DNA from: Paraburkholderia phosphatilytica
GTDB taxonomy: Bacteria > Pseudomonadota > Gammaproteobacteria > Burkholderiales > Burkholderiaceae
Assembly: GCF_003443895.1 (NCBI RefSeq)
Contig: NZ_QQOA01000012.1
Span: 1,294 to 65,293, forward strand
Length of the DNA: 64,000 bases
Direction: 5' to 3'
Program-made: the position numbers and the translations under genes
Part shown: piece by piece, positions 18,802-28,432 of the stretch
Layout: every line of letters begins with the position of its first letter
Numbering within the stretch: the stretch's first letter is position 1
Notes under the pieces: generated by a model
What the model saw: only the letters and a program-made list of their open reading frames with translations
The model's database searches: none
What the model was told of the DNA's origin: nothing

Positions 18802-19317
18802 ATGCGCTACGTTCTGGCCGCTTTCGATGGCTCCGCACCGTCACGCCAGGCTGCTTCCGTCGCGCAGCGGCTCGCGGCTTCGTGCGGCGCGCGGCTGCAT
18901 CTGCTGACGGTCGCGGCCTGTCCGCCTCACGCGCCCGACAGCGGCGTGGATGCGCTCGCCGAGCAGCAGTTGCAGCGCTGCGAGATTTCGCTGCATACGC
19001 TGCGGCGCGCGCTCATCTCGCAGTTCACCGAATGCACGCCGATCGACGCGCGCTGGATGATCCAGGTCGCGCTGCGCACCGGCACCGCCGCCGACGAGAT
19101 CGTGCGCTATGCCGAAGAGTTCTGCGTCGGCAGGATCGTGGTGGGCTGCCGCTGGCGGTGGTTCGGCCGCTGGCCCGCGAGCCGCACCGTGCGAGCGTTG
19201 CTCGCCCGCGCGCCGTGCGCGGTCACCGTCGTCGATCCGGACGGCGCCGTGATGATCGAGCGCGACGCGCTGCCGCCGCGCGACATCGCGAGGACGCCTG
19301 AACGCTGGTGGGTGTGA
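18802..19317 (+). CDS. Universal stress protein (UspA family)
   Basis: A 171-residue UspA-fold protein starting MRYVLAAFDGS and ending the domain with CAVTVVDPDG. The ATP-binding G-x2-G-x9-G(S/T) motif is degenerate (GCRWRWFGRWPASRTV), so nucleotide binding is doubtful. A strong GGAGG lies 6 bases before the ATG at 18802. Monocistronic, between LysR and a convergent MFS gene. Confidence 0.87.
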   Translation: MRYVLAAFDGSAPSRQAASVAQRLAASCGARLHLLTVAACPPHAPDSGVDALAEQQLQRCEISLHTLRRALISQFTECTPIDARWMIQVALRTGTAADEIVRYAEEFCVGRIVVGCRWRWFGRWPASRTVRALLARAPCAVTVVDPDGAVMIERDALPPRDIARTPERWWV

Positions 19318-19345
19318 AGCCGGGTCTGAAGCCTGGTAACGCGCT

Positions 19346-20596
19346 TCACACGCCGTGCTGCAGCGACGCCGCGATCCCGCGCCGCCGGCTCACCCAGCCC
19401 GACGCGAGCAATGCCAGCCCGCCGATCACGACGAGCCCACCGAGCACCGTGAAGCCCGGCATATAGCTGCCCGTCGCGTGATACAGCAGCCCGACGAGAA
19501 AACCGGCCAGCGTGCCGCCGCCGCCCGCGCCGATCCCGTTCATGATCCCCGACGCGGCGCCGATCGCATCGGCACGCACCGTCAGCTGCAGGATCGACCA
19601 GATGTTCGGCGTGTAGCTGCTCGCGTAGAAGCCGAGCGCGATCGTGATCACCGCGAGCTTCAGCGTGCCGTTGCCGATCTGCGGCAGCAACAGCAGCAGC
19701 GCGCCCGCAACGAGCATCCCGATGCTCGCGATCAGCACGCGCTTGTTGGTGCGGTCGCTCAGCATCGACATCGGAATCGCGAGCACGACCGCGGCCGCGA
19801 ACGGCAACGCGCTGGTGAGCGCCTGCGCCATGCCGGAAAAACCCAGCGACTTCACCGCGAGCGGAATCCACAGCGTGATGCCCCAGAACAGCATCCCCTG
19901 CGTCAGATAGCTGATCACCAGCAGCACGAACGCGCTGCCGCCGAGCGCGGCGAACGTCAGCGGCTGATGCTCTCCCTGCGCGGTCTGCGCCTGTGCGAAC
20001 GGCGCTTCCGACTGCGGCCGCAGCAGCCGCAGATACATCGGCACGATGAAGACGAGCCCGAGCCCGCCGGTGATGAAGAACATCGTGCGCCAGCCGAACG
20101 TGTGGTAAATCGGCGTGAGCACGATGAAACCGACCGCGAGCGCGATGTACTGGCCGTAGTACTGGATCAGCGTGTTGGCCTTCGTCAGCTCCTGCGGCGC
20201 GAACCAGCCGCGCGCGAAACGCGACATCTGCGGCCAGTAGACGCCCTCCGCGATGCCGAGGATCAGCCGGCAGACCAGCATCGCGGCGATGCTGGTGGTG
20301 AGGCCCGCGATCACCGTCGCGAGCGACCAGATCGCGAAGCTCCAGATCACGACGCCCTTCGGGTCGAGCCGGCGCGTGAACACGCCGCCCGCGACGTTCG
20401 CGAGCGCGTAGCCGATCAGGAAGATCGTCAGCACCCAGCTCGACGTGACCGCGAAGCTGCTGCCCGCGAAGCCGAGATCGTGCGCGACCGACGGCAGCCC
20501 GACCGACAGGTTGGTACGGTCCAGATAGGCGACGAAGAGTCCCGTCATCAGCGGCGCGCCAATGCCCCACCAGCGGGACGGCGTCGAGTCGGCCAT
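19346..20596 (-). CDS. MFS transporter, anion:cation symporter (ACS) type
   Basis: A 416-residue major facilitator with twelve predicted membrane helices. The sequence YLDRTNLSVGLP in helix 1 and GYALANVAGGVF are typical of the ACS branch (tartrate, glucarate, phthalate and related acids). ATG at 20596 has AAAGGAG 9 bases upstream; the longer reading frame runs into the operator region and was rejected. Two tandem FadR-type GntR operators lie about 85-115 bases upstream. No cognate catabolic or regulator gene is adjacent, so the substrate is unknown. Confidence 0.92.
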   Translation of the reverse strand: MADSTPSRWWGIGAPLMTGLFVAYLDRTNLSVGLPSVAHDLGFAGSSFAVTSSWVLTIFLIGYALANVAGGVFTRRLDPKGVVIWSFAIWSLATVIAGLTTSIAAMLVCRLILGIAEGVYWPQMSRFARGWFAPQELTKANTLIQYYGQYIALAVGFIVLTPIYHTFGWRTMFFITGGLGLVFIVPMYLRLLRPQSEAPFAQAQTAQGEHQPLTFAALGGSAFVLLVISYLTQGMLFWGITLWIPLAVKSLGFSGMAQALTSALPFAAAVVLAIPMSMLSDRTNKRVLIASIGMLVAGALLLLLPQIGNGTLKLAVITIALGFYASSYTPNIWSILQLTVRADAIGAASGIMNGIGAGGGGTLAGFLVGLLYHATGSYMPGFTVLGGLVVIGGLALLASGWVSRRRGIAASLQHGV

Positions 20597-20680
20597 GCTG
20601 CATCTCCTTTCGAGTGATCGGACGCGCCGGAATCTGGATGCTGCGCCGCGTCGAGGTGTTGCGCCGGATTGCGCAATCTC

Positions 20681-20712
20681 GTTGTACGACATCACATAAG
20701 TTGTACGACAAC
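20681..20712 (-). promoter_or_regulatory. Tandem FadR-subfamily GntR operators upstream of the MFS gene
   Basis: GTTGTACGACATC (20681-20693) and the perfect palindrome GTTGTACGACAAC (20700-20712) start 19 bases apart, nearly two helical turns. The second fits the FadR-type GntR consensus TNGTNNNACNA exactly. Confidence 0.6.
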
Positions 20713-20848
20713 AGCGTACCGACGAATGCAGGTCGAGCCTATCGCGGATAACCCTGGCGGGCCGAACGCTCGCCGACCGCCCGGCCGCACGCGATGCGCA
20801 TCTGCGTCAAAATAACGGTTTTGCACCGCAACGAAGCCCAGGAACATC

Positions 20849-21145
20849 ATGGATCTCAACAAGCAACTCGCCGCCCTCACCACCTCCGAACTCCAGACCG
20901 CCGGCGCCAGCGAGGCCACCGCGATCGCGCTGTCCGTCGTACTGCGCCATCTGCGCTCGCCGGAACTCGCGAAGCTGATGACGACCGCCTTCGAGAACCA
21001 TCAGTCGGTGATGAACAAGACGCCGTGGCCGGACCAGATGCTGCAATCGTTCGAAGCGACGCGGCGGTTTCTCGAAGCGGCTACGCTGCCGCTGCCCTCG
21101 GATAACGACGACCCGTCGGACGACGCCCCGGATACGCAGGCCTGA
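20849..21145 (+). CDS. Small conserved hypothetical protein
   Basis: A 98-residue soluble protein, mostly helical, with an acidic tail (DNDDPSDDAPD). AGGAA lies 6 bases before the ATG. I do not recognise a named family or motif; codon use is like the neighbouring host genes. It diverges from the MFS gene. Confidence 0.65.
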   Translation: MDLNKQLAALTTSELQTAGASEATAIALSVVLRHLRSPELAKLMTTAFENHQSVMNKTPWPDQMLQSFEATRRFLEAATLPLPSDNDDPSDDAPDTQA

Positions 21146-21314
21146 TCTGCCGGCTGGCTCGCGCATCCGCCTGCGCGGACACCCGCCAGTCACGCCGACG
21201 CGACGACACGCTCAAGTTTCACGCGCTTGCTGCCGTAAAACCTCGAAAGGGTGAGAAAGGTTTTTCACCCGCGCTTCGAGCGCATGGAAACGGAACAGCT
21301 AAAGGGGTGTGCTG

Positions 21315-22025
21315 ATGCAGATCACAAGCGCGACCAGCGTGAGCGCGTGGCAGACGACCGGCGCCGGTGCGACGGCGAATTCGACGACGGCGAATTCCAC
21401 GGCGGCGTCTAACGCGGCGGCGGGCTCGTCCGCATCGTCGACGTCCGCTACATCGTCTTCGTCTACGTCGTCTTCGTCGCAATCGGGCAGCGACTCGTCT
21501 TCGTCCTCGTCTTCAACTTCATCGACTTCCTCGAGCTCATCGAGCTCGTCGACTGGCAGCAGCACGGGTTCGACCACCAGCAAGAGCCACGGCGGTGGTG
21601 GCGGAGGAGGTGGTGGCGGCAGCAGCAGTTCGAGCACTACCGCCGTCGAAATCCAGCAGCTCGAACAGCTGATCACCACGCTGAAGGCGCAACTGGCGTC
21701 GGCGCAATCGCAGCTGGCGCAGGCTTCAGCGGCATCGGCGAGCGGTGGGTCGTCCCAGGCTGGCGGCTCGGTGCAATCGGTTGGAGCGTCGCAGTCGAAG
21801 CACGCCGCTCAAGGTGCGGACTCATCGCAGTCGCAGCCACAATCGCAAGCGTCGTCTTCAGCCACGGCACAGGGCGCGCAACAAGGTGCGCAGGCCGCAC
21901 GCATGACCAGCCTGCAAGGCCAGGTCGCGACGATCAACTCCGCGATCTCCACGGCAACCGAAGAGCTCGCGCAGCTGATGCTCGCGTCCGGTCAAACGAC
22001 CGGGATGGTCAACACCACGGCGTGA
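21315..22025 (+). CDS. Ser/Gly-rich low-complexity protein, FlxA-like
   Basis: A 236-residue protein. Residues about 15-90 are almost all Ser, Thr, Ala and Gly, ending in a run of ten Gly (near residue 95). A coiled coil follows (VEIQQLEQLITTLKAQLAS), then another Ser/Gln/Ala-rich stretch and a second short helix (MTSLQGQVATINSAI). The layout resembles FlxA-like proteins. ATG at 21315 has a GGGG at good distance; a GTG two codons earlier is possible. Function unknown. The repetitive codons make an acidic antisense frame that is not a gene. Confidence 0.7.
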   Translation: MQITSATSVSAWQTTGAGATANSTTANSTAASNAAAGSSASSTSATSSSSTSSSSQSGSDSSSSSSSTSSTSSSSSSSSTGSSTGSTTSKSHGGGGGGGGGGSSSSSTTAVEIQQLEQLITTLKAQLASAQSQLAQASAASASGGSSQAGGSVQSVGASQSKHAAQGADSSQSQPQSQASSSATAQGAQQGAQAARMTSLQGQVATINSAISTATEELAQLMLASGQTTGMVNTTA

Positions 22026-22085
22026 AGTGGGCGCGCGGCGGGCCATTCGCGTCCGCCGCTTTCGCGTTCGCTTCAGAATGCGCGC

Positions 22086-22946
22086 CTATCGCTCGCTCTC
22101 GGGAAAATCCGCGCCCACGCTAGTGTCGCGCCACGCGTCGAGATCGGCGAGCGCGGCATTAAGACGTGCCGACACCGCATTCACGCCCCACTCGCCCAGC
22201 ACCAGATGACGCGGCGGCGTCGCGGTTTCGGTCACCGCGATCATCGCCTGCGCGGCGCGCGCCGGATCGCCGGGCTGCGTGCCACTGTTCTCCGCGGTCG
22301 CCTGCATGCGCTTCGCGGCGGTCTCCGCATAGTCGGCGATCCGGCTGCGCGTCTGGACCAGCGAGCGCCCGGCCCAGTCGGTACGGAACGGGCCCGGCTC
22401 GATGCACGTGACGCGGATGCCGAGCGGCGACACTTCGGCCGCTAGCGAATCCGAGAAGCCTTCAATTGAGTGTTTACTGGCTGCGTAGTACCCCGACCCC
22501 ATGAAGCCCGCGAGACCCGCCACCGACGTCACGTTCAGCACATGCCCGCTGCGCTGCGCGCGCATCAGCGGCAGCACCGCGCGCGTCATCGCGAAGAGGC
22601 CGAACACGTTGACGTCGAACTGTCTGCGGATCTGCGCTTCCTCGCCCTCTTCGATCGACGACTGATAGCCGTAGCCCGCGTTGTTCACGAGCACGTCGAC
22701 GCTGCCGAAGCGCGAGCGCGCCGCTTCGACCGCGGCGTCGATCTGCGCCGGCTGCGTGACGTCGAGATCGACGCACAGCAGCCGGTCGCCGTGACCGGGC
22801 GCTTCGGCAAGATCGTTCAGTACGTGCCGATCGCGCGCGGTCGCGACGCAATGCCAGCCGCGCGCGAGCACGGCGCGCGCCAGTTCGCGGCCGAAGCCGC
22901 TCGAACAGCCGGTGATGAACCACACGGGCGATTCAGGAGTCGTCAT
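22086..22946 (-). CDS. Short-chain dehydrogenase/reductase
   Basis: A 286-residue classical SDR oxidoreductase. The cofactor motif TGCSSGFG (residues about 12-19), the NNAGYG motif and the catalytic Ser with YxxxK (YYAASKHSIEG) are all present, and PGPFRTDW follows. The ATG at 22946 has AAGGAAG upstream. Substrate not predictable. It ends close to the FlxA-like gene, convergent with it. Confidence 0.92.
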   Translation of the reverse strand: MTTPESPVWFITGCSSGFGRELARAVLARGWHCVATARDRHVLNDLAEAPGHGDRLLCVDLDVTQPAQIDAAVEAARSRFGSVDVLVNNAGYGYQSSIEEGEEAQIRRQFDVNVFGLFAMTRAVLPLMRAQRSGHVLNVTSVAGLAGFMGSGYYAASKHSIEGFSDSLAAEVSPLGIRVTCIEPGPFRTDWAGRSLVQTRSRIADYAETAAKRMQATAENSGTQPGDPARAAQAMIAVTETATPPRHLVLGEWGVNAVSARLNAALADLDAWRDTSVGADFPESER

Positions 22947-23284
22947 GGAGCTTCCTTGCGGGACGGCGCGCATCGAGGTGCGTGAGTGCACGTACCGATG
23001 TGAATGCGCGCGCAGGTGGGAGAGCGATGCCGCATCCTCACGGGCAAACACGAAGCAGGCGCGAGTCGAATGCGACGGGATCACTCCATGTTAGCCGCGC
23101 GTCGCCGATCGTGCCGGCAGGCGCGCAACGCATGCGCGCGCGCCGCGCCGGCGTGATCGCAAACGGCGCTGAAAGCGGAATCGAAATGTCAGTGCGCTAA
23201 AGTAGCGGCCGCGGCAAACCGCCCGCGATGCATCGAGTCGCACCTGAAACCGTTCACGCACGCTCCAACGAACCCAACCACGTC

Positions 23285-23998
23285 ATGACGCTCGAATTCG
23301 TACTGCGCCTGTCCGCCGCGTTCCTACTCGGCGTCGCGATCGGCCTCGAACGCCAGATGCGTCAGCGCACGGCCGGCCTGCGCACGATCACGCTCGTCGC
23401 GAGCGGCGCATGCCTGTTCGTCACGCTCGGCGTGCTGACCGGCAACGGCACGGGCGGCATCACGCAGATCGCGGCTTACGTGGTGTCCGGCGTCGGTTTT
23501 CTCGGCGGCGGCGTGATCATGCGCGACAAGGGTTCGATCCAGGGCATCAATACGGCGGCGACGCTGTGGTGCGCGGCCGCCGTCGGCGTGCTGTGCGGCG
23601 CGGGACACTACGGCCCGGCGTTCGCCGGCACGATCGTCGTGCTGCTCACGAACACCGTGCTGCGCGAAGTCAGCCGCGCGATCAATACATCTCCGGTATC
23701 GGCGGCGGACCTCGTGCGCGAGTACATGCTGACGGTGGTGTGCCGCGAGCCGGACGAGGTGCATATCCGCGCGGCGCTGTCGAACGCGATGTCGTCGACG
23801 CCGCTGTCGTTCCAGAGCCTCACGAGCCGCGATGTCGCTGGCGACAACGACCCGGCGCGTGTGGAGGTGACGGCGACGCTGCGGCTGCATCCGAAGGATC
23901 AGCCGAAGCTCGAACAGATCGCGAGCCGTCTCGCGATGGAGAAGAGCGTGTCGAGCGTGAGCTGGTCCGGCAACGACGCCGAGCCCACGCCGGAGTGA
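23285..23998 (+). CDS. MgtC/SapB family membrane protein
   Basis: A 237-residue protein with an N-terminal MgtC domain (residues 1-135, four or five membrane helices; LLGVAIGLERQ, RTAGLRT, GVGFLGGGVIMRD, GINTAATLW) and a soluble ACT-like C-terminal domain. MgtC proteins are linked to growth in low magnesium and to control of the F-ATPase. The start at 23285 (MTLEFVL) was chosen by family. Convergent with the flavoprotein gene at 24000 (1-base gap). Confidence 0.92.
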   Translation: MTLEFVLRLSAAFLLGVAIGLERQMRQRTAGLRTITLVASGACLFVTLGVLTGNGTGGITQIAAYVVSGVGFLGGGVIMRDKGSIQGINTAATLWCAAAVGVLCGAGHYGPAFAGTIVVLLTNTVLREVSRAINTSPVSAADLVREYMLTVVCREPDEVHIRAALSNAMSSTPLSFQSLTSRDVAGDNDPARVEVTATLRLHPKDQPKLEQIASRLAMEKSVSSVSWSGNDAEPTPE

Positions 23999-23999
23999 A

Positions 24000-25499
24000 T
24001 CAGGCGGTCATCTGCGACATCGGCGCGGGACCGGCCGCAACGGCGTCGTTAGCGGCCGGCGCATCCGAGTCGCTCGACGACTCCCCCGCGGTGCCTCCTT
24101 CGAGCGCTTCGAGCACGCCCTTCAGCACCTTGCCGCCGATGTCGTGGTGGAAAATCCACACGCCGTAGATGCGGCCGCGGAACGCCGCCTCGCTGCCGAT
24201 CTGCGCATCGGGCCGGAAACCCGAGCCCAGCCCGAACGAGAACAGCCCCGGCACGACATCGCCGTACACGTCGAACGGCCGGCCGGTCGGGTCCGACACG
24301 AGCCCGCCCTGACCGAACTGCAGCGGAATCGGCGCGCCTCGGCGGTCGTTCAGCGACGGCAGGTTCGGACCGTAGCCCGCCCCATGCACGACCGCGATCG
24401 AATCGGCGAGACACTCCGCCGCGCGCTGCCGCGCCGCTTCGCCGCTACCCACCTCGATCAGCTCCACCGGCGGCTTCATGCCCGGCACCTTGCCCGTCGC
24501 CATGATCGAACGCGCGACGTCGAACGCGCGGTAGCGTAGCCCGCTCGAACGGTTCACGCGCTTCGTGACCGGACAGATGTCGTTGGCTTCGTCGATCGCA
24601 TAGCCGTGCTCGCGCGCGAGCTCCGCGGTCTCGAAGAACAGGCGGATCGCCGAGCGGTGCACGACGGCGATCTCATCGATGCCGACGCAACCAAGTTCAG
24701 TTGCCAGCCGGTCGACCACCGAGAACGCGCTGTGCGCGCCGCCGATCACCGTGACGCGCTTGCGGCGTTCGCTCTGCCCCGCTTCCGCGAGCCGCGCGAA
24801 AACCGGCGCGAACGTGCCGACGAGTTGCGCAGTGTTGCAGCTCAGCAGTTCGTCGGACGTGAAGCGTTCGGCGTCGGGACCCGGCGCGGGCAGACCGAGC
24901 CCGTCGCACAGGCTGTCGATTTCCGCCGTGCGCTGCATGCCGCCGAAATTCATCACGACCGTTTCGCTCGACACCGACAGCGGCAGACCCTTCGGATCGT
25001 TGAGGTCGCGATACACGATGTCGTAGCCGCCTTCCGCACGGCGCTGCAGCGTATCCACTTCGTAGCCGCGCAGCACGGTGACGTCGTAGTGCGCGACGAG
25101 ATGCGCGATCAGCCGCTCGGCCGCGAGCGCGAGCAGGTCGCCCGCATCGCGCAGTTGCGGCGCGCCGTCGCCGGCGGCGACCATACAGCGATGCAGCGGC
25201 GAGAAGTTGCGGATGTCGTCGAACAGGGTTTCGAGCGTTTCGTGTTCGAGGCACGCGAGAAAGGTTTTGCCAACGGAGTTACCGACGACGTTTGCATAAT
25301 CGCCCAGTTTTCCCGAACCCAGCCAAGATCGCTTGTCGATAATCAGCAATCCTTTCCTGGCGATATCGGCCAGCTTTCCCGATTTGAATGCGTGAAAAAG
25401 GAAACCCATCCCCGCCGGTCCCGCTCCGAGGATCGCGCACGAAAATTCTCGCCGGGAGCCCTGCATACGCGTCGGTACGTACAGTTCCAGATTTTTCAT
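24000..25499 (-). CDS. FAD/NAD(P)-dependent oxidoreductase of the flavin monooxygenase superfamily
   Basis: A 499-residue flavoprotein. The first dinucleotide fold is CAILGAGPAGMGFL (residues about 20-35); a second nucleotide motif, VTVIGGAHSAFSVVDRL, is near the middle, and an HGAGYGPNLP stretch precedes the C-terminal FAD segment. The layout resembles N-hydroxylating or Baeyer-Villiger type monooxygenases, but I cannot name a substrate. The C-terminal 25 residues are low complexity. Start ATG 25499 (MKNLELY) follows a distant GAAG. Monocistronic. Confidence 0.8.
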   Translation of the reverse strand: MKNLELYVPTRMQGSRREFSCAILGAGPAGMGFLFHAFKSGKLADIARKGLLIIDKRSWLGSGKLGDYANVVGNSVGKTFLACLEHETLETLFDDIRNFSPLHRCMVAAGDGAPQLRDAGDLLALAAERLIAHLVAHYDVTVLRGYEVDTLQRRAEGGYDIVYRDLNDPKGLPLSVSSETVVMNFGGMQRTAEIDSLCDGLGLPAPGPDAERFTSDELLSCNTAQLVGTFAPVFARLAEAGQSERRKRVTVIGGAHSAFSVVDRLATELGCVGIDEIAVVHRSAIRLFFETAELAREHGYAIDEANDICPVTKRVNRSSGLRYRAFDVARSIMATGKVPGMKPPVELIEVGSGEAARQRAAECLADSIAVVHGAGYGPNLPSLNDRRGAPIPLQFGQGGLVSDPTGRPFDVYGDVVPGLFSFGLGSGFRPDAQIGSEAAFRGRIYGVWIFHHDIGGKVLKGVLEALEGGTAGESSSDSDAPAANDAVAAGPAPMSQMTA

Positions 25500-26018
25500 G
25501 TGGTCGATTGATTCTTCAGGCAGACAGTCAAATGGCTGGCTGGGGGATGCTCGGCAATCCGCATCCTGCAATGGCGCGCCAGCGCCCCTGTGGAACCTTC
25601 AGTGGGATCCAGTGCTGCCAAGATGACGCGCCGTAGAGGCACGCTCTGTACGGTTGCGTACCGAGTCCCAGGGCGTCGTTTTTTGCGCACAGGTGCCTGA
25701 AATTCGCGATCTGCCGCGCCGGCGCTCGCAATCAGCGCGGTTAGCGTGCAATTGCCGGACGATTCGAGATGCTTTGTATCGCCTGTATCTATTTCTTACT
25801 CATATTTACAGGTGAAATCTCGCAAAACGCGTTGTCCGCGATTGTCCGCGCATTGTCCTGATTCAAACGGAAATCGCGTTTATGAAAATGAAAGCACGCA
25901 CCTGCGCGACGATTTCCGCTAAAGCGAATTCGCGCGATGCGATTATCTTCGAGCGCGCAGTCGAATCAACTGTTGGGTTCGATCAGGAATACTGCCGTAT
26001 TTGAAACGGATGGTGTTT
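25500..26018. other. AT-richer intergenic region with a 10-bp tandem repeat
   Basis: About 520 bases without a convincing gene between the flavoprotein and the diguanylate cyclase (both leftward). It must hold the flavoprotein promoter. At 25831-25860 three 10-bp units in tandem (GTTGTCCGCG, ATTGTCCGCG, CATTGTCCTG) stand out. Confidence 0.5.
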
Positions 26019-27806
26019 TCAGAGCGACACTTCAGACGGTTCGACCGGCTCCGCTTCGACGCGGTCGCGTCCCGCGAGCTTCGCACGATACAGCAGGCCA
26101 TCGGCGCGCCTGAGCAGCGCTTCGAGGCGCGGTTCGTCCGCGCGCAACGCGAACGCGACGCCGAAGCTCGCCGTCATGCGCACTTCGCCGCCCTGCTCGA
26201 CGGTCAGGCGCGTCGTGGAGAGACGGTCGCGCAGCCGGTGCGCCATCTCGATCGCGAGTTCCGGCTTCGCGACGCCTACCAGCACCGCGAACTCCTCGCC
26301 GCCGATCCGCGCGACGATGTCGTTCCTGCGCCAGGTCTCGCGGCACAGGTCGGCGACCTTCTGCAGCGCGCGGTCGCCGGTTGCGTGACCATGCGTGTCG
26401 TTGATGCGCTTGAAGTGGTCGACGTCGAACATCACCAGCGCGAGCCACGGGTCGGGCGCGCATCGATCGACACAGCGGTCGGCGCACGCGGCGCGCGCAC
26501 GGATCTCAAACGCGCGGCGGTTGTAGAGCTGGGTCAGCGAATCCGTGTCGGCCATCGTGCGCAGTTCGCCGATCAACCGGTAGCGTTCGAGCTCGAGCTT
26601 CGTGCGTTCGATGTCGCTCGTCTTCAGCACGTCGATCGCTTCGAACAGTGCGCGGATCTCGCCGCGATACACGTAGCTCGGCACGTCGATCGCATGGTCG
26701 CCGAGCGCGATCGCGCGGATCACGCGCGCGGCCTCCGAGAACGGCCGCACGATGTGCTCACGGAACATCCACACGAGCCACACCAGTCCGACCAGAAACG
26801 CCCACGCGAACGCGCAGGTGCCGAGCAGCAGTTCGAGCTGGAATTCGCGATGCGCGCGGATTTCGTGGTCGGACAGATCGAGCACTTCGTTGCGGAAATC
26901 GACGATCGGCCGCATCAGCGGCACATAGGTGAGCGCGAACGCTCGCGTCGAGATGCCCGCGCCTTGCGGACGCCGCGCGAGCACGCGGACCTTCGCGACA
27001 TACGCTTCGCCGTCGCCGAAATACACGCGGTTCAAGGTCGGATACGCGCCCGCGGTGAGCGCCGGATGCGCGTCGACGTGCGGCTCCATCAACTCGCGCA
27101 GACGGTCGATGCCGCCCTGCGTGCGCTCGATCGCGAATTCTTCGTCTTCGGTCAACGCGCGTTGCGAAGCGAGGGCCGGCGTGAAGCGCGAGCCGAGCAG
27201 CCCCGCCTGCTCACGCAGCGTCGCCGCCAGCCGCGCGATCACGATGCAGTTCACCGCGGCCGGATCGCCCTTCACGGCGCCGATGCCGCCTTCGTCGGTG
27301 ATCGGGTCGAGCAGCGGCACCAGCGCGACCATCTGGTCCACCGCGCCCGCGATCGCCGCGGTCTTGCGCTCCGCGCGAGGCTGCCGCGCGAGCGCGTCCA
27401 CATTCGCACGCGCCGCGGCCAGTTCCGTCCGCAACTGTTGCAGCTGGCGCCGCTCCGCCGCGCAGTTCGCGCAATGCGACGCGTCGAGCTGCGCGTCGAG
27501 CGTGGCGATGGCTGAGTCGGACGCACGGCGCGCGGCGTCGAGCGCGTTGACTGCCGCGGGCGAAATGGGCAGCGCTTCGCCGAGCATGCCGTTGGTCGGG
27601 CCGCGCTCGAACGAGATCTTTTCCATCACGACGAGCGCGCCGCGGAAGGTCTGGAACGCGACGAGACCTTGGTTGGCCTCGGAAAACGCCCGCCACTGAT
27701 GACTCAACAGCCAGCCGCTCAGCACGACGAGCGGGATGCCGATCGCCGCGGCGATCGCCCCGAAACGCCGATCGATCGACATGGCTGAGGAGACAGTTTT
27801 AAGCAT
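26019..27806 (-). CDS. Membrane-bound diguanylate cyclase with periplasmic sensor domain
   Basis: A 595-residue inner-membrane protein making c-di-GMP. An N-terminal helix, a periplasmic helical domain of about 260 residues containing a CANC pair, a second membrane helix (LLLGTCAFAWAFLVGLVWLVW), a HAMP-like segment and a C-terminal GGDEF domain follow in order. The active site reads GGEEF. The inhibitory I-site RxxD (RRND) lies five residues upstream, so product inhibition is expected. The start is uncertain: 27806, 27782 or a TTG at 27842. Monocistronic. Confidence 0.9.
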   Translation of the reverse strand: MLKTVSSAMSIDRRFGAIAAAIGIPLVVLSGWLLSHQWRAFSEANQGLVAFQTFRGALVVMEKISFERGPTNGMLGEALPISPAAVNALDAARRASDSAIATLDAQLDASHCANCAAERRQLQQLRTELAAARANVDALARQPRAERKTAAIAGAVDQMVALVPLLDPITDEGGIGAVKGDPAAVNCIVIARLAATLREQAGLLGSRFTPALASQRALTEDEEFAIERTQGGIDRLRELMEPHVDAHPALTAGAYPTLNRVYFGDGEAYVAKVRVLARRPQGAGISTRAFALTYVPLMRPIVDFRNEVLDLSDHEIRAHREFQLELLLGTCAFAWAFLVGLVWLVWMFREHIVRPFSEAARVIRAIALGDHAIDVPSYVYRGEIRALFEAIDVLKTSDIERTKLELERYRLIGELRTMADTDSLTQLYNRRAFEIRARAACADRCVDRCAPDPWLALVMFDVDHFKRINDTHGHATGDRALQKVADLCRETWRRNDIVARIGGEEFAVLVGVAKPELAIEMAHRLRDRLSTTRLTVEQGGEVRMTASFGVAFALRADEPRLEALLRRADGLLYRAKLAGRDRVEAEPVEPSEVSL

Positions 27807-27842
27807 TGAAAATTTAACGTTGCCTGACCGTGCGTGTTTCAA

Positions 27843-28432
27843 TCAAACAACAGTTTTCTCGTCGTACGAATTTGTTCTGGCGCCAGACATGGCATAGCCA
27901 CGCCGTGGCGCGCATCGTGCACACCAGCGAGTGTTTCAGGGATCGAACAGCGGACGTGTCTCGCGCGCCGTGCCGGCGCGGGGAAGAAAGCCTTTTTGAG
28001 ACCTGCCGGGTTACGCGCGACAACACCGCGACATTGGGGTGCTTGAGCGAAGACGCGGGCTGCACCTCGATGCGACGAGGCAATCTACCACAGACCAGCG
28101 CATTTTCAGGATGGAAGCCGGGCGAAAAACACGGGCTGAAGCGCCCTGTCTTTTCACTGGCGTGACACGCGAGTTTGTCGCGGAGTTTGTCGCTGTGCAC
28201 GTGAATCAAACGTCTGCGGAAAGCCGCATCGTACAACGCACAACAACGCGTACTGCGCGCAAAAAACGCCCAGTCCAGACGGGCTGGGCGAAGCCACCGG
28301 AAACCGGCGGCGGAGGTTTTCTATTCCATGTTCTCGACGCCGCGGCGAGCGAGCGCCGGGATCATCGGACGCCAGCGCGTCGATATCAGCGTCAGCGCTC
28401 GCCGGCATTGGCTGCCGGCGAGCAGCCGTTGC
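27843..28432. other. Intergenic region, no gene seen
   Basis: About 590 bases between the diguanylate cyclase and DUF4148. Open frames here are short, mutually overlapping and without good start sites. It holds the terminator at 28261-28290 and a strong hairpin (GCTCGCCGGC, 28397 onward) just after the DUF4148 stop. Confidence 0.5.
28261..28290 (-). terminator. Rho-independent terminator behind the DUF4148 gene
   Basis: On the minus strand the stem CGCCCAG/CTGGGCG (28267-28290, 10-base loop) is followed by six T. It lies about 145 bases after the DUF4148 stop. Confidence 0.7.

Noticed and set aside
21430..21630. Short repeats in the Ser-rich gene as a CRISPR or VNTR
   Set aside because: Codon-level low complexity inside one reading frame, with no repeat-spacer pattern.
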